Part shown: piece by piece, positions 1 to 10,043 of the stretch | Layout of the letters: each line of letters begins with the position of its first letter | How positions within the stretch are numbered: the stretch's first letter is position 1 | From: Hydrogenophaga palleronii_A | GTDB lineage: Bacteria > Pseudomonadota > Gammaproteobacteria > Burkholderiales > Burkholderiaceae_C | DNA: 64,000 nt | Assembly: GCF_031457455.1 (NCBI RefSeq) | Contig: NZ_JAVDWU010000003.1 | Location: forward strand, 186,001-250,000 | Direction: 5' to 3' | Translations under genes and position numbers: made by a program | Notes under the pieces: model-generated | The model's input: the letters and a program-made list of their open reading frames with translations, nothing else | Told to the model about the DNA's origin: nothing | The model's database searches: none

Positions 1-506
1 TGCCCCAGATGGGGCGCAAGGTCTGCGAGGCGGTTGACATGTTCGTCGCCGAAATTCGTGGCGTCATCCACCGAGCGGTGCAAGGCCAGGCCCAGGTAGA
101 CGCCCCGACCGACGTCCTGCAAGGTGCCCATGAAGCGGCCCAGGCCCAGGGTCGCCAGGCGCTGTTGCAGCCGCGGGCGCGCTTCGTCCTCGGGGTCGAA
201 CAGCAGGTCATCACTGGCCACCCGGTCCAGGCCGCGCAGCACGCGGTGCTGGTCCATGCGCGGGTTGTCGCCAGACGCAAGTTCGGGGGACTGCACGGAT
301 GTGGTGTCACGGGTGCGCGAGTCCTGCGCCGACCAGAACACCTGCGCCCGCCCCTGTTCAAAACGGAACGCCTGCACCACCGCCGACTGCGCACCCGTGA
401 TGCTGCACAAGCGGTCCATCGACTGTGTCCATCGTTCTGGCTGCGCGGCGCTGGCGTACAGGTCCACGAGCAGTTCGTCAGGTTTTCTCAGGTAGGCGGT
501 GGACAT
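1..506 (-). CDS. LuxR-type regulator-like protein, 5' part only
   Basis: The minus strand from the ATG at 506 stays open to the window edge (168 codons), giving a product that begins MSTAYLRKPDELLVDLY. The segment with LYASAAQPERW and a following SITGAQSAVVQAF stretch resembles the N-terminal sensory part of LuxR-family helix-turn-helix regulators common in Comamonadaceae. The DNA-binding domain would lie outside the window, so the family call is an inference from the N-terminus only. The gene is divergent from the amidohydrolase operon with 91 bp between the starts, so it is a plausible regulator of that operon. Plus-strand open frames over the same bases are shadows. Confidence 0.6.
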   Translation of the reverse strand, partial: MSTAYLRKPDELLVDLYASAAQPERWTQSMDRLCSITGAQSAVVQAFRFEQGRAQVFWSAQDSRTRDTTSVQSPELASGDNPRMDQHRVLRGLDRVASDDLLFDPEDEARPRLQQRLATLGLGRFMGTLQDVGRGVYLGLALHRSVDDATNFGDEHVNRLADLAPHLG

Positions 507-597
507 GGTGGTGAGCTTAGCGAACGCGGCCGACTTCGCCACGGTGGATTCCCTGCCTGAACGTTTTCCCAATCTCTCTTGACATTGAAGCCACACC

Positions 598-2241
598 ATG
601 AATGAAACCATTTTTCATCACGCCCGCATCTGCACCATGGCGCCTGAACGTCCATGGGCAGAAGCAATTTCCGTGCGCGATGGGCGCATCGTTGCGGTGG
701 GCACGCTCGAAGAGGCGCGGGCTGCGCTGCCCGGTGCGCCGGTGGTGGCGCTGCCCGGGGAGATGGTGGTGCCGGGCCTGCTGGACGTGCACAACCATTT
801 TGTCTGGGCCGGCCGGGCCGAGCTGTACGAGATGTTCGTGCCGCCCATCCTCAGCCTCGACCAGGTGCTTGACGCCGTGCGTGAGACGGCCAGCAAAAAG
901 GCGCCTGGCGAATGGATCGTGGGAGGCATGCTGGGTTCTTCGCTGATCGGTCAGGTCGACCGCAGCACGCGCCTGCGGCTGGACGAAGCCGCAGGCGGCC
1001 GGCCCGTGATGCTGCGGGACGACTCGCAACACAACCGCTTCGTGAGCACGGCCGCGCTGGCCGCCGCCGGCATTGACCACGACACGCCCGATCCACTCAA
1101 CGGCACCATCGTGCGCGACCCGGCCACCGGTGAAGCGTCTGGCCTGCTGGTGGAGGCCGCCTGCGGTCTGGTGGAACTGGCGCTGGCGCGCGCGCTGGCG
1201 GCCACGCCGCACCTGGACGTGGAAGCCGCTGCGCACGCCGTGAAGCGGCTCAACGCTTTTGGCGTGACCGCCATGCAGGAAGCGCTGAGCTCGCGTGCCG
1301 TGCTGCGTGCCGTCAAGACGCTGGACGACGAGGGGCGCCTGAGTGCCTGGGTGGTCGGGTCGATCCCGGTGACCGAGGCGCCGCTGGCACCGGGCGAAAT
1401 ACCCGAAGAACTGCTGGCCATGCGCGAGGATTTCCGCACCCGGCACTTCATGCCCGACGCCGGCAAGATCTTCCTTGACGGCGTGCCCACCTCGCGCACC
1501 GCTGCCATGCTGGAGCCCTACCTGCCCGACGCGATCCACGGCTGCTGCTTTCGCGGCGGCACCACGCTGACTGTGCCCCAGTTGGCCAAAGTGCTGGCCG
1601 AGGCCGAGACCAACGGCATCCGCGTGAAGATCCACTGCACCGGCGACGCCTCCACCCGCGCTGCGCTGGACGCCATCGACGTGCTGCGCAGCTTCAACGG
1701 CCCGGGCCTGAGGCACCAGATCGCCCACGCCAGCTTCATCGACCCGGCAGAGATTCCGCGTTTCGCCGAGCTGAACGTGGTCGCAGACCTGTCGCCGCCG
1801 CTGTGGTACCCGAGCGTGATCGTCGAGGCCATTCGCACCACCTTGCCGCAGACCCTCGTCGACCGCCTGGCGCCCATCCGCTCGCTGGTCGAAGCGGGCG
1901 CATTGATCGCCGGCGGATCGGACTGGCCGGTGGTGCCCGACCCCAGCCCCTGGCCGGGGATCCAGGGCATGGTCACCCGCCGCGACCCCACTGGCCGCAT
2001 GGAAGGCGCGCTGTGCCCGGAACAGGCCATTGGTGTGGCAGACGCGCTCAAGGCCTACACCATCAACGCCGCGCAGGCCATTGGCCTGGGCCACCTCACC
2101 GGTTCCATCGAAGTGGGCAAGTCGGCCGATCTGGCCGTGCTGAATGCGCGGCTGTTCGATGTGGATCCGGCGGACATTGGCAAGACCCAGGTGCTTCAGA
2201 CCTGGTTCGAAGGCCGCTGTGTGCACGAAGCCAACTCATGA
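598..2241 (+). CDS. Amidohydrolase family protein (YtcJ-like, amidohydrolase_3)
   Basis: A 547-residue metal-dependent hydrolase. The first metal motif DVHNHF lies at about residues 63-68, KIHCTGDAS near 344-352, the His of IAHAS near 376 and GGSDWPV near 438-444. The C-terminus (EVGKSADLAVLN) is the usual composite beta-sandwich tail of deacetylase/amidase-type amidohydrolases. Family members cleave C-N bonds of amides, formamides or cyclic amides in the cytoplasm; the substrate here is unknown. The stop overlaps the next start (ATGA, 2238-2241). This is the first gene of an operon that includes a full Liv-type importer, which suggests that the imported compound is the substrate. The start is the ATG at 598; no strong ribosome binding site precedes it. 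Confidence 0.87.
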   Translation: MNETIFHHARICTMAPERPWAEAISVRDGRIVAVGTLEEARAALPGAPVVALPGEMVVPGLLDVHNHFVWAGRAELYEMFVPPILSLDQVLDAVRETASKKAPGEWIVGGMLGSSLIGQVDRSTRLRLDEAAGGRPVMLRDDSQHNRFVSTAALAAAGIDHDTPDPLNGTIVRDPATGEASGLLVEAACGLVELALARALAATPHLDVEAAAHAVKRLNAFGVTAMQEALSSRAVLRAVKTLDDEGRLSAWVVGSIPVTEAPLAPGEIPEELLAMREDFRTRHFMPDAGKIFLDGVPTSRTAAMLEPYLPDAIHGCCFRGGTTLTVPQLAKVLAEAETNGIRVKIHCTGDASTRAALDAIDVLRSFNGPGLRHQIAHASFIDPAEIPRFAELNVVADLSPPLWYPSVIVEAIRTTLPQTLVDRLAPIRSLVEAGALIAGGSDWPVVPDPSPWPGIQGMVTRRDPTGRMEGALCPEQAIGVADALKAYTINAAQAIGLGHLTGSIEVGKSADLAVLNARLFDVDPADIGKTQVLQTWFEGRCVHEANS

Positions 2242-3293
2242 TCTTGGACACGCGAACACCCGTCATCCTGCTCACGGGCTTCCTGGGCAGCGGCAAGACC
2301 ACGCTGCTCAAGAACCTGATGGCGCGCGCGCAGTGGCAACACACCGCCGTGATCATCAACGAACTGGGCGAGACGGGGCTGGACCATCTGTTGGTGAAAC
2401 ACGTGGCGCCCGAAGTGCGCTTGCTGCAAAGCGGCTGCGTGTGCTGTTCGGTGCGCGACGACCTGACCCAGACCCTGGCGGAGCTGGGCACGCTGGCCGA
2501 GAGCGGTGCGGTGCGGTTTGATCGGGTGATCGTGGAAACCACGGGCCTGGCCGATCCCATGCCCGTGATGCACACGCTGGTCACCGACCCGGCCACCGTC
2601 CGCCGCTTCCGGCTGGGCGGCGTGGTCACGGTGGTGGACGCGCACAACGGCTTCAACGCGCTGGATCAACACGAAGAGGCTCGCCGCCAGGTGGCGTCGG
2701 CCGACACCGTGTTGCTGAGCAAGACCGATCTGGTACAGGCCTCGGCACTGGAACGGCTGACACAGCGCCTGAGCCGCATGAACGCCAGCGCGTCCCAGCA
2801 CCGGGTGCAGCACGGCGCTTTGCATTCCGATCACCTGCTCCAGTTGCAAACCCGGTTTCTGGCGCCGTTCGGCAAGGGCCCAGGCACAAGCACCGGTCTC
2901 TTGCGGGTAGCGAGCACCCACGCGTCAAAGTCAAGCTCGGCGTTCACACGGTTTCCGTCGCCGCACGTGGGCGACATCCAGACCCATTGCTTCACCGTGG
3001 ACGAGCCGTTGGAAGCAGAGCGCTTCGAACACTGGCTTGCGCTGCTCACCGCCATGCGCGGCGAAAAGCTGTTGCGCTTCAAAGGCCTCATCCACATCGC
3101 AGAGCACCCGTCGCAGCCACTGGTGGTGCACGCCGCCCAACACCTGATCCACCCGCCGGATCGGCTCGCCGCCTGGCCCGATGAAGACCGGCGTTCGCGG
3201 CTCGTCTTCATCACGCAAGGCATGCCGAAGGAGCTGATCGAAAGCACCTTGCTCAAGTACGCCGGCGCCTGCGCCACCGCCCTTTCCGTCTGA
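2238..3293 (+). CDS. COG0523 (CobW/G3E family) GTPase
   Basis: A 351-residue protein with the P-loop GFLGSGKTTLL at residues 14-24, the metal-binding CxCC motif (GCVCC, residues 66-70) and an NKxD-like SKTD near 159-162, followed by the C-terminal CobW domain. COG0523 proteins are GTP-dependent metal chaperones or insertases (nitrile hydratase activators, CobW, zinc chaperones). The frame is open far upstream, but ATG 2238 overlaps the amidohydrolase stop by four bases and starts directly before the P-loop domain, so it is chosen. No His-rich zinc tail is seen. Translational coupling to a metal-dependent amidohydrolase suggests that it serves that enzyme; this is inference. Confidence 0.9.
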   Translation: MILDTRTPVILLTGFLGSGKTTLLKNLMARAQWQHTAVIINELGETGLDHLLVKHVAPEVRLLQSGCVCCSVRDDLTQTLAELGTLAESGAVRFDRVIVETTGLADPMPVMHTLVTDPATVRRFRLGGVVTVVDAHNGFNALDQHEEARRQVASADTVLLSKTDLVQASALERLTQRLSRMNASASQHRVQHGALHSDHLLQLQTRFLAPFGKGPGTSTGLLRVASTHASKSSSAFTRFPSPHVGDIQTHCFTVDEPLEAERFEHWLALLTAMRGEKLLRFKGLIHIAEHPSQPLVVHAAQHLIHPPDRLAAWPDEDRRSRLVFITQGMPKELIESTLLKYAGACATALSV

Positions 3294-3315
3294 AATTTCA
3301 ATGTTGGAGAACACC

Positions 3316-4620
3316 ATGACCGACCTGCGCCCTTCACTTTCAACGTCCTCCCCGCGCCGCCAGTTTCTGAAAAGCTCGCTGGCGCTCACGGCCGCCGGCA
3401 GCCTGCCCGGCTTTGCCATCGCGCAAGCCAAGTCGCTGCGCATCGGCTACATCACCGCCCTCTCTGGCCCGCGAGCGCCATTTGGCGTGTCGGACCAGTG
3501 GCACCTGGCCAAGCTCAAGGAGCTGTTGAAGAACGGTCTGGAGGTGGGTGGCAAGCGCGTGCCAGTGGAGATCGTGCTCAAGGACAACCAGTCCGACCCC
3601 AACCGCTCGGTTCAGGTGGCCAGCGAGCTGGTGCTGCGCGAAAAAGTGGACCTGTTGCTGGTGCAGGACGGCGACGCGGCCACGCCCGCGGGCCAGCTCT
3701 GCGATGTGCACGGCGTGCCGATGATCAGCACCATGTCCCCCTGGCAAGCCTTCCTGTTCGCCCGCAATGGCAAGGTCAACAAGGGCTTTCCCTTCTCGTT
3801 CAATTTCTTCTGGGGTGCGGACGACGTGGTCAACACCTTCACCGCGTTGTGGGACAGCGTGAAGACCAGCAAGTCGGTGGGCACGCTCTACATCGACAAC
3901 CCGCCCGGCGCGGCCTTTGCCGATCGGCTGATGGGCATGCCGCCGGCCCTGAACAAGGCGGGCTACCGCGAAACCACGGGTGGTTTCTTCAAGGTCGCCA
4001 CGGACGATTTCAGCAACCAGATCGCCACCTTCAAGAAGGCCAACGCGGACATCGTGTCCGGCTTCATGTACGAGAGCCACTTCGCCACCTTCTGGCGCCA
4101 GGCGCAGCAACAGGGCTTCAAGCCCGAGGTGTGCACCGTGGCGGCGGCGTTCCTCTTCCCCAGTGCACTCAAGGCCCTGGGCGCAGCGGGCAACGGCATG
4201 TCCACCGAGGTGTGGTGGACGCCCAGCTTCCCCTTCAGCTCGTCGCTCACCGGCCAGAGCGCGACCGAACTGGCCGCCGAGTGGGAGAAGAGCACCGGCA
4301 ACCAGTGGACGCAACCGCTGGGCTATGTGCACGCCCTGTGGGAAGTGGGCCTGGGCGCCCTCAAGACCGCAGGCGATCCGTTCGACCGCAAGGGCGTGCG
4401 AGACGCGATCCAGAACATGACCCTGGACACCATCGTCGGCAAGGTGGACTTCAAGAACAGCCCCATCAAGAGCGTGGCCAAGACTTCGCTGGCGGGCGGC
4501 CAGTGGCGCCGCTCGGCCGACGGTGCCAAGCACCCGTTCGAGCTGGTGGTGGTGAACAACACGCTGGCGCCAGCCATTCCCCTGGGCGGGAAGCTGGAAC
4601 TGCTCTCGCAGCTCAAGTGA
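3316..4620 (+). CDS. ABC transporter substrate-binding protein, Liv type (first of two)
   Basis: About 434 residues, a periplasmic binding protein of the LivK/peripla_BP_6 class. The N-terminus has a twin-arginine-like signal (SPRRQFLKSS) followed by a hydrophobic stretch ending in AIAQA; the mature part begins with KSLRIGYITALSGP, the typical first strand. The start ATG 3316 is preferred over ATG 3301 because a GGAG at about 3305-3308 is correctly spaced before 3316. It lies 22 bases after the GTPase and 10 bases before the ATPase gene. It probably captures a small amide, amino acid or carboxylate for the permease encoded downstream. Confidence 0.87.
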   Translation: MTDLRPSLSTSSPRRQFLKSSLALTAAGSLPGFAIAQAKSLRIGYITALSGPRAPFGVSDQWHLAKLKELLKNGLEVGGKRVPVEIVLKDNQSDPNRSVQVASELVLREKVDLLLVQDGDAATPAGQLCDVHGVPMISTMSPWQAFLFARNGKVNKGFPFSFNFFWGADDVVNTFTALWDSVKTSKSVGTLYIDNPPGAAFADRLMGMPPALNKAGYRETTGGFFKVATDDFSNQIATFKKANADIVSGFMYESHFATFWRQAQQQGFKPEVCTVAAAFLFPSALKALGAAGNGMSTEVWWTPSFPFSSSLTGQSATELAAEWEKSTGNQWTQPLGYVHALWEVGLGALKTAGDPFDRKGVRDAIQNMTLDTIVGKVDFKNSPIKSVAKTSLAGGQWRRSADGAKHPFELVVVNNTLAPAIPLGGKLELLSQLK

Positions 4621-4630
4621 AGACCGCCCC

Positions 4631-5342
4631 ATGACACTTCAAGTCAGAGGCCTGTGCAAGGCCTATGGGCAGGTGGTGGTGGCCGACCAGATCGATCTCG
4701 ATCTGTCGGCGGGCCAGTGCCTGGGTGTGATCGGCCCCAACGGGGCAGGCAAGAGTTCGCTGTTTCACCTGCTGACCGGCACGGTGAGCGCCGACGCCGG
4801 TCAGATCGTGCTGGAAGGGACCGACATCTCCAGCGCGCCCGTGCACCGGCGTGCCTGCCTGGGCGTGGCCCGGGCGTTCCAGGTGCCCCAGCCCTTTGGC
4901 AATCTCAGTGTGTTCCAGAACGCCCTGGCCGCGGCCAGCTTTGCGGGCGGCCTGCACGGCGACGCGGCTGCGCAGGCGGCGGCCGACGCGCTGCGCCTGT
5001 GCGGGCTGGCGGCGGCAGCCGACAAGACCGCGGGTGCCCTGCCCCTGCTGGACCGAAAGCGCCTGGAAATGGCCAAGGCCGTGGCATCGGGCCCGCGCCT
5101 GCTGCTGCTGGACGAAGTGGCCGGCGGGCTGACCGAACGCGAGGTGCACCAGATGGTGGCGCTGGTGGGCGAGCTCAAACAGCGCTACGCGGTGATCTGG
5201 ATCGAACACATCGCCCAGGCCCTGCGCGCCGTGGCCGACCGCATCATGGTGCTGCACTTCGGTCGCAAGCTGCTGGAAGACGCCCCGGCCCGGGTCATGG
5301 AAAGCGCCATCGTGCACGAGATCTACATGGGGGTGCCCGCCA

Positions 5343-5356
<14 letters not shown>
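4631..5356 (+). CDS. livG: Liv-type ABC transporter ATP-binding protein (LivG-like)
   Basis: A 241-residue ATPase. Walker A is GPNGAGKSS near residues 37-45, and Walker B LLLLDEVAGGLT follows. The usual ABC signature LSGGQ is replaced by LPLLDRKRLEMAK, a variant seen in some LivG-like proteins, so it is probably not a defect. Its last bases overlap the start of the next ATPase (5343-5356), which indicates coupled translation. It energises uptake through the two permeases encoded downstream. The Liv name marks the transporter family and does not prove branched-chain amino acid transport. Confidence 0.87.
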
Positions 5357-6041
<685 letters not shown>

Positions 6042-6042
6042 T

Positions 6043-6909
6043 GTGGATTGGTTGTCGACTTTGATCAATGGCCTGCTGCTGGGTGGGCTGTACGCCCTGT
6101 TCGGCCTGGGCCTGGCGCTGGTGTTCGGTGTGATGCGGGTGGTGAATCTGGCACACGGCGAATTCATCGTGCTGGGCGCCTACGCCGGCTTCTTTCTGGT
6201 GGGCTGGTTCAGCACGGTGCCGGTGTGGGCCATGCTGCTGCCCGTGGTGCTGATTGGGTATGTGTTTGGCTGGGTGCTGCAGGCCACGCTGCTCAACCGG
6301 GCCGTGCGCACGGGCAATGTGCTCACGCCGCTGGTGCTCACGTTCGGGCTTTCGGTGTTGCTGCGCAACGGCATGGTGGAGCTCTTCGGTGCCGACTCGC
6401 GCGCGGTGGATCCCGGCGCCCTGGGCAGTGCCAGCATGAACCTGTTCGGCATGTCCGTGGGGGTTTATCCGGTGCTGATGCTCCTGCTGGCGCTGGCCCT
6501 GTTCGCCACCCTGCAATGGGTGCTGAAGCACACCGAGTTCGGCCGCACCGTGCGCGCCACCGCTGACTTTCCTGACGTGGTCCGCCTTATGGGCGTGAGG
6601 CCCGAGCGGGTGTTCTGCCAGGTGATGGGCCTGGCCGCGGCCTTCGCCATGGGCGCGGGTTACCTGCTGGCACAGCGCACCTTGTTCACGCCGTTTTCCG
6701 GGGTGGAGCGCATGCTGGTGGCCTTTGAGGTGGTGATCATCGGCGGCCTGGGCTCGTTCTGGGGCGCCATCGCCGGTGGCCTGGTGCTCGGCGTGGCGCA
6801 ACTGTTCGGCCAGCGTGTCGATTCCAACTCGGGCTCACTGTACGCCCACCTGCTGTTCCTGGTCACGCTGATGATCATGCCCAAGGGTTTGGCCGGAGGC
6901 CGCTCATGA
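6043..6909 (+). CDS. livH: Liv-type ABC transporter permease (LivH-like)
   Basis: An inner-membrane permease of about 288 residues with many hydrophobic segments; NGLLLGGLYALFGLGLAL and the VVNLAHGEF motif near the N-terminus are diagnostic for LivH. No ATG is available at the 5' end. The GTG at 6043 is chosen because GGGGAA (6033-6038) is well placed before it; a TTG at 6031 is in frame but lacks a ribosome binding site. The stop overlaps the livM start by four bases (6906-6909). Confidence 0.88.
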   Translation: MDWLSTLINGLLLGGLYALFGLGLALVFGVMRVVNLAHGEFIVLGAYAGFFLVGWFSTVPVWAMLLPVVLIGYVFGWVLQATLLNRAVRTGNVLTPLVLTFGLSVLLRNGMVELFGADSRAVDPGALGSASMNLFGMSVGVYPVLMLLLALALFATLQWVLKHTEFGRTVRATADFPDVVRLMGVRPERVFCQVMGLAAAFAMGAGYLLAQRTLFTPFSGVERMLVAFEVVIIGGLGSFWGAIAGGLVLGVAQLFGQRVDSNSGSLYAHLLFLVTLMIMPKGLAGGRS

Positions 6910-7874
6910 AGGCCGCGTCACTTGCATCCCTGGCCTGGACACTGCCCTGTGCCATCGCGGCCCTGCTGGCGCCGCAGTGGCTGGACGCTGGCCTGATGCG
7001 CCTTGCCAGCGAGGTGCTGCTGGCGATCTGCATGGCGCAGATGTGGAACCTGCTGGCCGGCTACGGTGGCCTGATGTCGCTGGGCCACCAGCTTTTCATT
7101 GGCGTGGGTGCCTACGTGCTGTTCGACCTGGCGCAACGCACCGGGCTCTCGCCCTACTGGCTGTTGCCGTTGACCGGCGTGGCGGGCGCCCTGTGCGCGG
7201 CGCTGATCGCCCCCGCGCTGTTCCGTCTGCGCGACGCGTACTTCGCCATCGGCATCTGGGTGATGGCCGAGGTGGTCGCGCTGCTGGTCTCGAAAACCTC
7301 GGCGCTCGGTGGCAGTGCGGGCATCACGCTGGACATGTCGGCGCTGGACGACATCGCGCTGTTTGGCCAGATCAGCTTCTGGCTGGCCTGCGCACTGGGC
7401 ATCGCCTCGGTGGCTGGGCTGCAGATCCTGATGCGCTCGCGTCTGGGCCTGGCCATGACCGCCGTGCGTGACAACGAAGTGGCGGCCCGCAGCGTGGGCA
7501 TCGACGTGCAGCGCGTGCGCCTGGTCGCCTTCGTGATCTCCGGCGGCACGACCGCACTGGCCGGCGCGGTGTATTTCATGGGCGGCCTGTTTGTGGTGCC
7601 CGCCTCGGCCTTCGACATCAACTGGGTGGTGATGATGCTGTTCGCCACGCTGATCGGTGGCATCGGCACCATCGGCGGCCCGGTCATCGGCGTGCTGATC
7701 TGGTTTGCGCTGCGGGAAGTGCTGGCCACTTCGCTCGGCATCTCGGGCGGCTGGTACCTGATCGCCATGGGTGCCGTGGCCGTGCTCGTCAGTCTGTATG
7801 CACCGCGCGGATTGTTGGGCCTGTTTGGCCAGCTTGGCATTCGTTTGCGGGCCTCGCCCAAAGGAGCGGCATGA
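6906..7874 (+). CDS. livM: Liv-type ABC transporter permease (LivM-like)
   Basis: A 322-residue inner-membrane permease with about eight to ten hydrophobic segments. The motif GYGGLMSLGHQLFIGVGAY and the later RDNEVAARSVGID loop, which contacts the ATPases, are typical of LivM. It overlaps livH (ATGA) and the following binding-protein gene (7871-7874), so the operon continues without a break. Confidence 0.9.
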   Translation: MKAASLASLAWTLPCAIAALLAPQWLDAGLMRLASEVLLAICMAQMWNLLAGYGGLMSLGHQLFIGVGAYVLFDLAQRTGLSPYWLLPLTGVAGALCAALIAPALFRLRDAYFAIGIWVMAEVVALLVSKTSALGGSAGITLDMSALDDIALFGQISFWLACALGIASVAGLQILMRSRLGLAMTAVRDNEVAARSVGIDVQRVRLVAFVISGGTTALAGAVYFMGGLFVVPASAFDINWVVMMLFATLIGGIGTIGGPVIGVLIWFALREVLATSLGISGGWYLIAMGAVAVLVSLYAPRGLLGLFGQLGIRLRASPKGAA

Positions 7875-9025
7875 TGAAGCACCGTCGTCTCACCACCCTG
7901 GTCTTTGCGGTGCTTGCCGCCACACCCCTCGCCGGGCATGCCCAGGCGGGAGACGACAAAGGTCCCATCGTGGTGGGCGCGGTGAGCAGCCTCACCGGCG
8001 CCGGCGCATCAGACGCCAGCACCCAGGCCGCACAGCTCGTGTTCAATGCCGTCAACGCGGCGGGTGGCATCCAGGGGCGACCCATTGCATACCGGGTCAT
8101 CGACGACCAGATGAATCCTGTCAAGGCGCAAGAGGCGGCCCAGGCCCTGGTGAACGACCCGCGCGTGGTCGCTCTGGCCGGGGGTTCCAGCGTGCTGGAA
8201 TGTGCCGTGAACCACGCGCGCTACGCCCAAGCCGGCCTGTTCAGCCTGCCCGGCGCCGGTGTGGACCCGGTCTGTTTTTCCGCCACCCACATCGCCCCCT
8301 TGAACGCTGGCCCCTATGCGTCCACCGCCAATGCATTGACCTTTGCCAGCAAGGTGCTCAGGCACCAGACCATCTGTGTGGTGTCACCCGCCCTGCCCGG
8401 CATGACCGAAGCTTTCAAAAAGACGGTGCTGGAATGGGCCCAACGCGCATCGGTAACGGCGCCCACGCTGGATGTGTACCAACTGGATGACCCGCTGCCC
8501 CCGCTGGTGCAACGCGTGGCCGCACGGGGGTGCCAGGTGGTCGTCTACACCGGCCCGGGCGGACCGGCCGTCGGCTGGGTGCTGGCCAGCCGACCGTTCA
8601 TGCCCAAGGTCCCCGTGGTGATGCTCACCTCCGCCTACACCTCTCAGGCGGCCAAGGCGCTGGAAGCGGTGGGCCAAGGCATCTATGCGATGGCCGAGTT
8701 CGACCCCTGGTCCAGCGGCACGCTGCAGATCATGAATTGGCGCCGTCTGCTGATTGCGCGCCAGGTCGAACCCAGCTCGCTTTCGCAAGGTGGCCACATT
8801 GCCGCGCAAGCGCTGGTGCATACGCTGCAAGGCATCAAGGGCCCCATTCACCGGGCCAACGTGGCCAAGGCCCTGGAGACCATGGCGCCCTGGCGCAGCG
8901 GCATGACCCATCAAGCCTTTCGCGTTGGCGCCCAGGGAAAGCACGAACTCAACCGCAGTGCACTGCCCATGCGGCTGGATGGAGACCGCTGGCGCATCGC
9001 GCACCCCGAGTGGATCAGCAATTGA
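7871..9025 (+). CDS. Second Liv-type substrate-binding protein of the operon
   Basis: A 384-residue protein with a Sec signal (MMKHRRLTTLVFAVLAATPL, cleavage likely after AGHAQA) and a mature start IVVGAVSSLTGAGA, the LivK-type fold. It differs strongly from the first binding protein at 3316, which has a twin-arginine-like signal. Two dissimilar binding proteins with one permease set suggest either two ligands or one transport and one sensing protein. The gene converges on the LysR gene with only 8 bases between the stops. Confidence 0.85.
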   Translation: MMKHRRLTTLVFAVLAATPLAGHAQAGDDKGPIVVGAVSSLTGAGASDASTQAAQLVFNAVNAAGGIQGRPIAYRVIDDQMNPVKAQEAAQALVNDPRVVALAGGSSVLECAVNHARYAQAGLFSLPGAGVDPVCFSATHIAPLNAGPYASTANALTFASKVLRHQTICVVSPALPGMTEAFKKTVLEWAQRASVTAPTLDVYQLDDPLPPLVQRVAARGCQVVVYTGPGGPAVGWVLASRPFMPKVPVVMLTSAYTSQAAKALEAVGQGIYAMAEFDPWSSGTLQIMNWRRLLIARQVEPSSLSQGGHIAAQALVHTLQGIKGPIHRANVAKALETMAPWRSGMTHQAFRVGAQGKHELNRSALPMRLDGDRWRIAHPEWISN

Positions 9026-9033
9026 TACTCGGT

Positions 9034-9939
9034 TTACTCGGCGAAGAGACGCAACACATGTTCGCGGAACCAGCGGTTGTCGGGGTCGCTTTCAAAGCGG
9101 TGGCTCCAGTGCAGTGAAACCGTGAAGCTGCGGCCAGCGAACGGTGGTTGCACCATCACACAGCCACCCGCTTCCACAAAGCCCTGCGCGATATTGCCCG
9201 GCATCACCACGCAAAGATTGGTCGCGCTCACGATGGAGGGCAAGACCATGAAGTGTTCGGTGGTCAGTCGCAGGCGGTCCTGCAGGCCGGTCTGCTCCAG
9301 GATGCGCAGCGTATCGCTGTGCGTGCGCACGCCCACGAAGTCCAGCTTTCGCAGCGCCTTGAGCTGGGCTGCGCCGCGCATGCGATTCAAGGTTTCGTAC
9401 ATGGGGTGGCCGGTTCGCATGAGCACCACGTAGCGGTCGCGCAGCAGCTCTGCCCGCTGCGTGTCTTTCACCTGCGGCAGAAAGCCGAAGGCAAAGTCGA
9501 TCACGCCGGTGTCGAGTGCCTCGGCCATCTGGGCATGGGCCACTGGCCGGGTCGCCAACCGCACGCCGGGGGCGCTTTCCTGCAGGCTGGCCATCAGCTC
9601 GGGCAGAAAACGGTTCTCACCGATGTCGCTCATGTGCAGGCGAAACAGGCGCCGGGATTTCTGAGGGTCAAAGCCGGCGGATTCGTTGATCGCCTGTTCC
9701 ATGATGGACAGCGCGCTCTCGATCGCACCCGCCAATCGCTCGGCACGCGGCGTGGGCTTCACCCCGCCGGGCGTGCGAACGAACAGCGCATCTTTCAGCA
9801 GCAGGCGCAGCCGGCCCAGGCCCTGGCTGGCCGCCGGCTGGGTGATGCCCACGTGTTCGGCGGCGCGGCTCACGCTGCCGGCGCGGTGGATCGCTGCGAA
9901 CAGGCGCAGCAGGTTCAGGTCGATGTCATTGATATGCAT
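9034..9939 (-). CDS. LysR-family transcriptional regulator
   Basis: A 301-residue protein with an N-terminal winged helix (MHINDIDLNLLRLFAAIH, then GSVSRAAEHVGITQPAASQ) and a C-terminal co-inducer domain. The frame is open upstream to 10056, but ATG 9939 immediately precedes the standard DLNLLRLF start of the family. It is divergent from the indolepyruvate oxidoreductase genes and probably controls them, sensing an aryl-keto acid or related metabolite (inference). Confidence 0.88.
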   Translation of the reverse strand: MHINDIDLNLLRLFAAIHRAGSVSRAAEHVGITQPAASQGLGRLRLLLKDALFVRTPGGVKPTPRAERLAGAIESALSIMEQAINESAGFDPQKSRRLFRLHMSDIGENRFLPELMASLQESAPGVRLATRPVAHAQMAEALDTGVIDFAFGFLPQVKDTQRAELLRDRYVVLMRTGHPMYETLNRMRGAAQLKALRKLDFVGVRTHSDTLRILEQTGLQDRLRLTTEHFMVLPSIVSATNLCVVMPGNIAQGFVEAGGCVMVQPPFAGRSFTVSLHWSHRFESDPDNRWFREHVLRLFAE

Positions 9940-10043
9940 GGAATTGATATTCGATATCGCCTGAATCATATTTCCGAATAAGCTGCGCCCCCACACAATC
10001 CGCCGTTCGGTCACCCCACAGATGGCCACAGGAGACAAAAGAA
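9940..10043. promoter_or_regulatory. Divergent control region with LysR-type inverted repeat
   Basis: This 104-bp spacer separates the LysR gene and iorA. It is AT-rich compared with its surroundings and contains the inverted repeat GATAT-TCG-ATATC at 9946-9958, next to the regulator start, as expected for an autoregulating LysR protein. AGGAG at 10030-10034 is the ribosome binding site for the GTG start at 10044. Confidence 0.5.

Noticed and set aside
517..2226. 569-codon minus-strand open frame opposite the amidohydrolase
   Set aside because: The amidohydrolase frame carries all metal-site motifs; the antisense frame has none.
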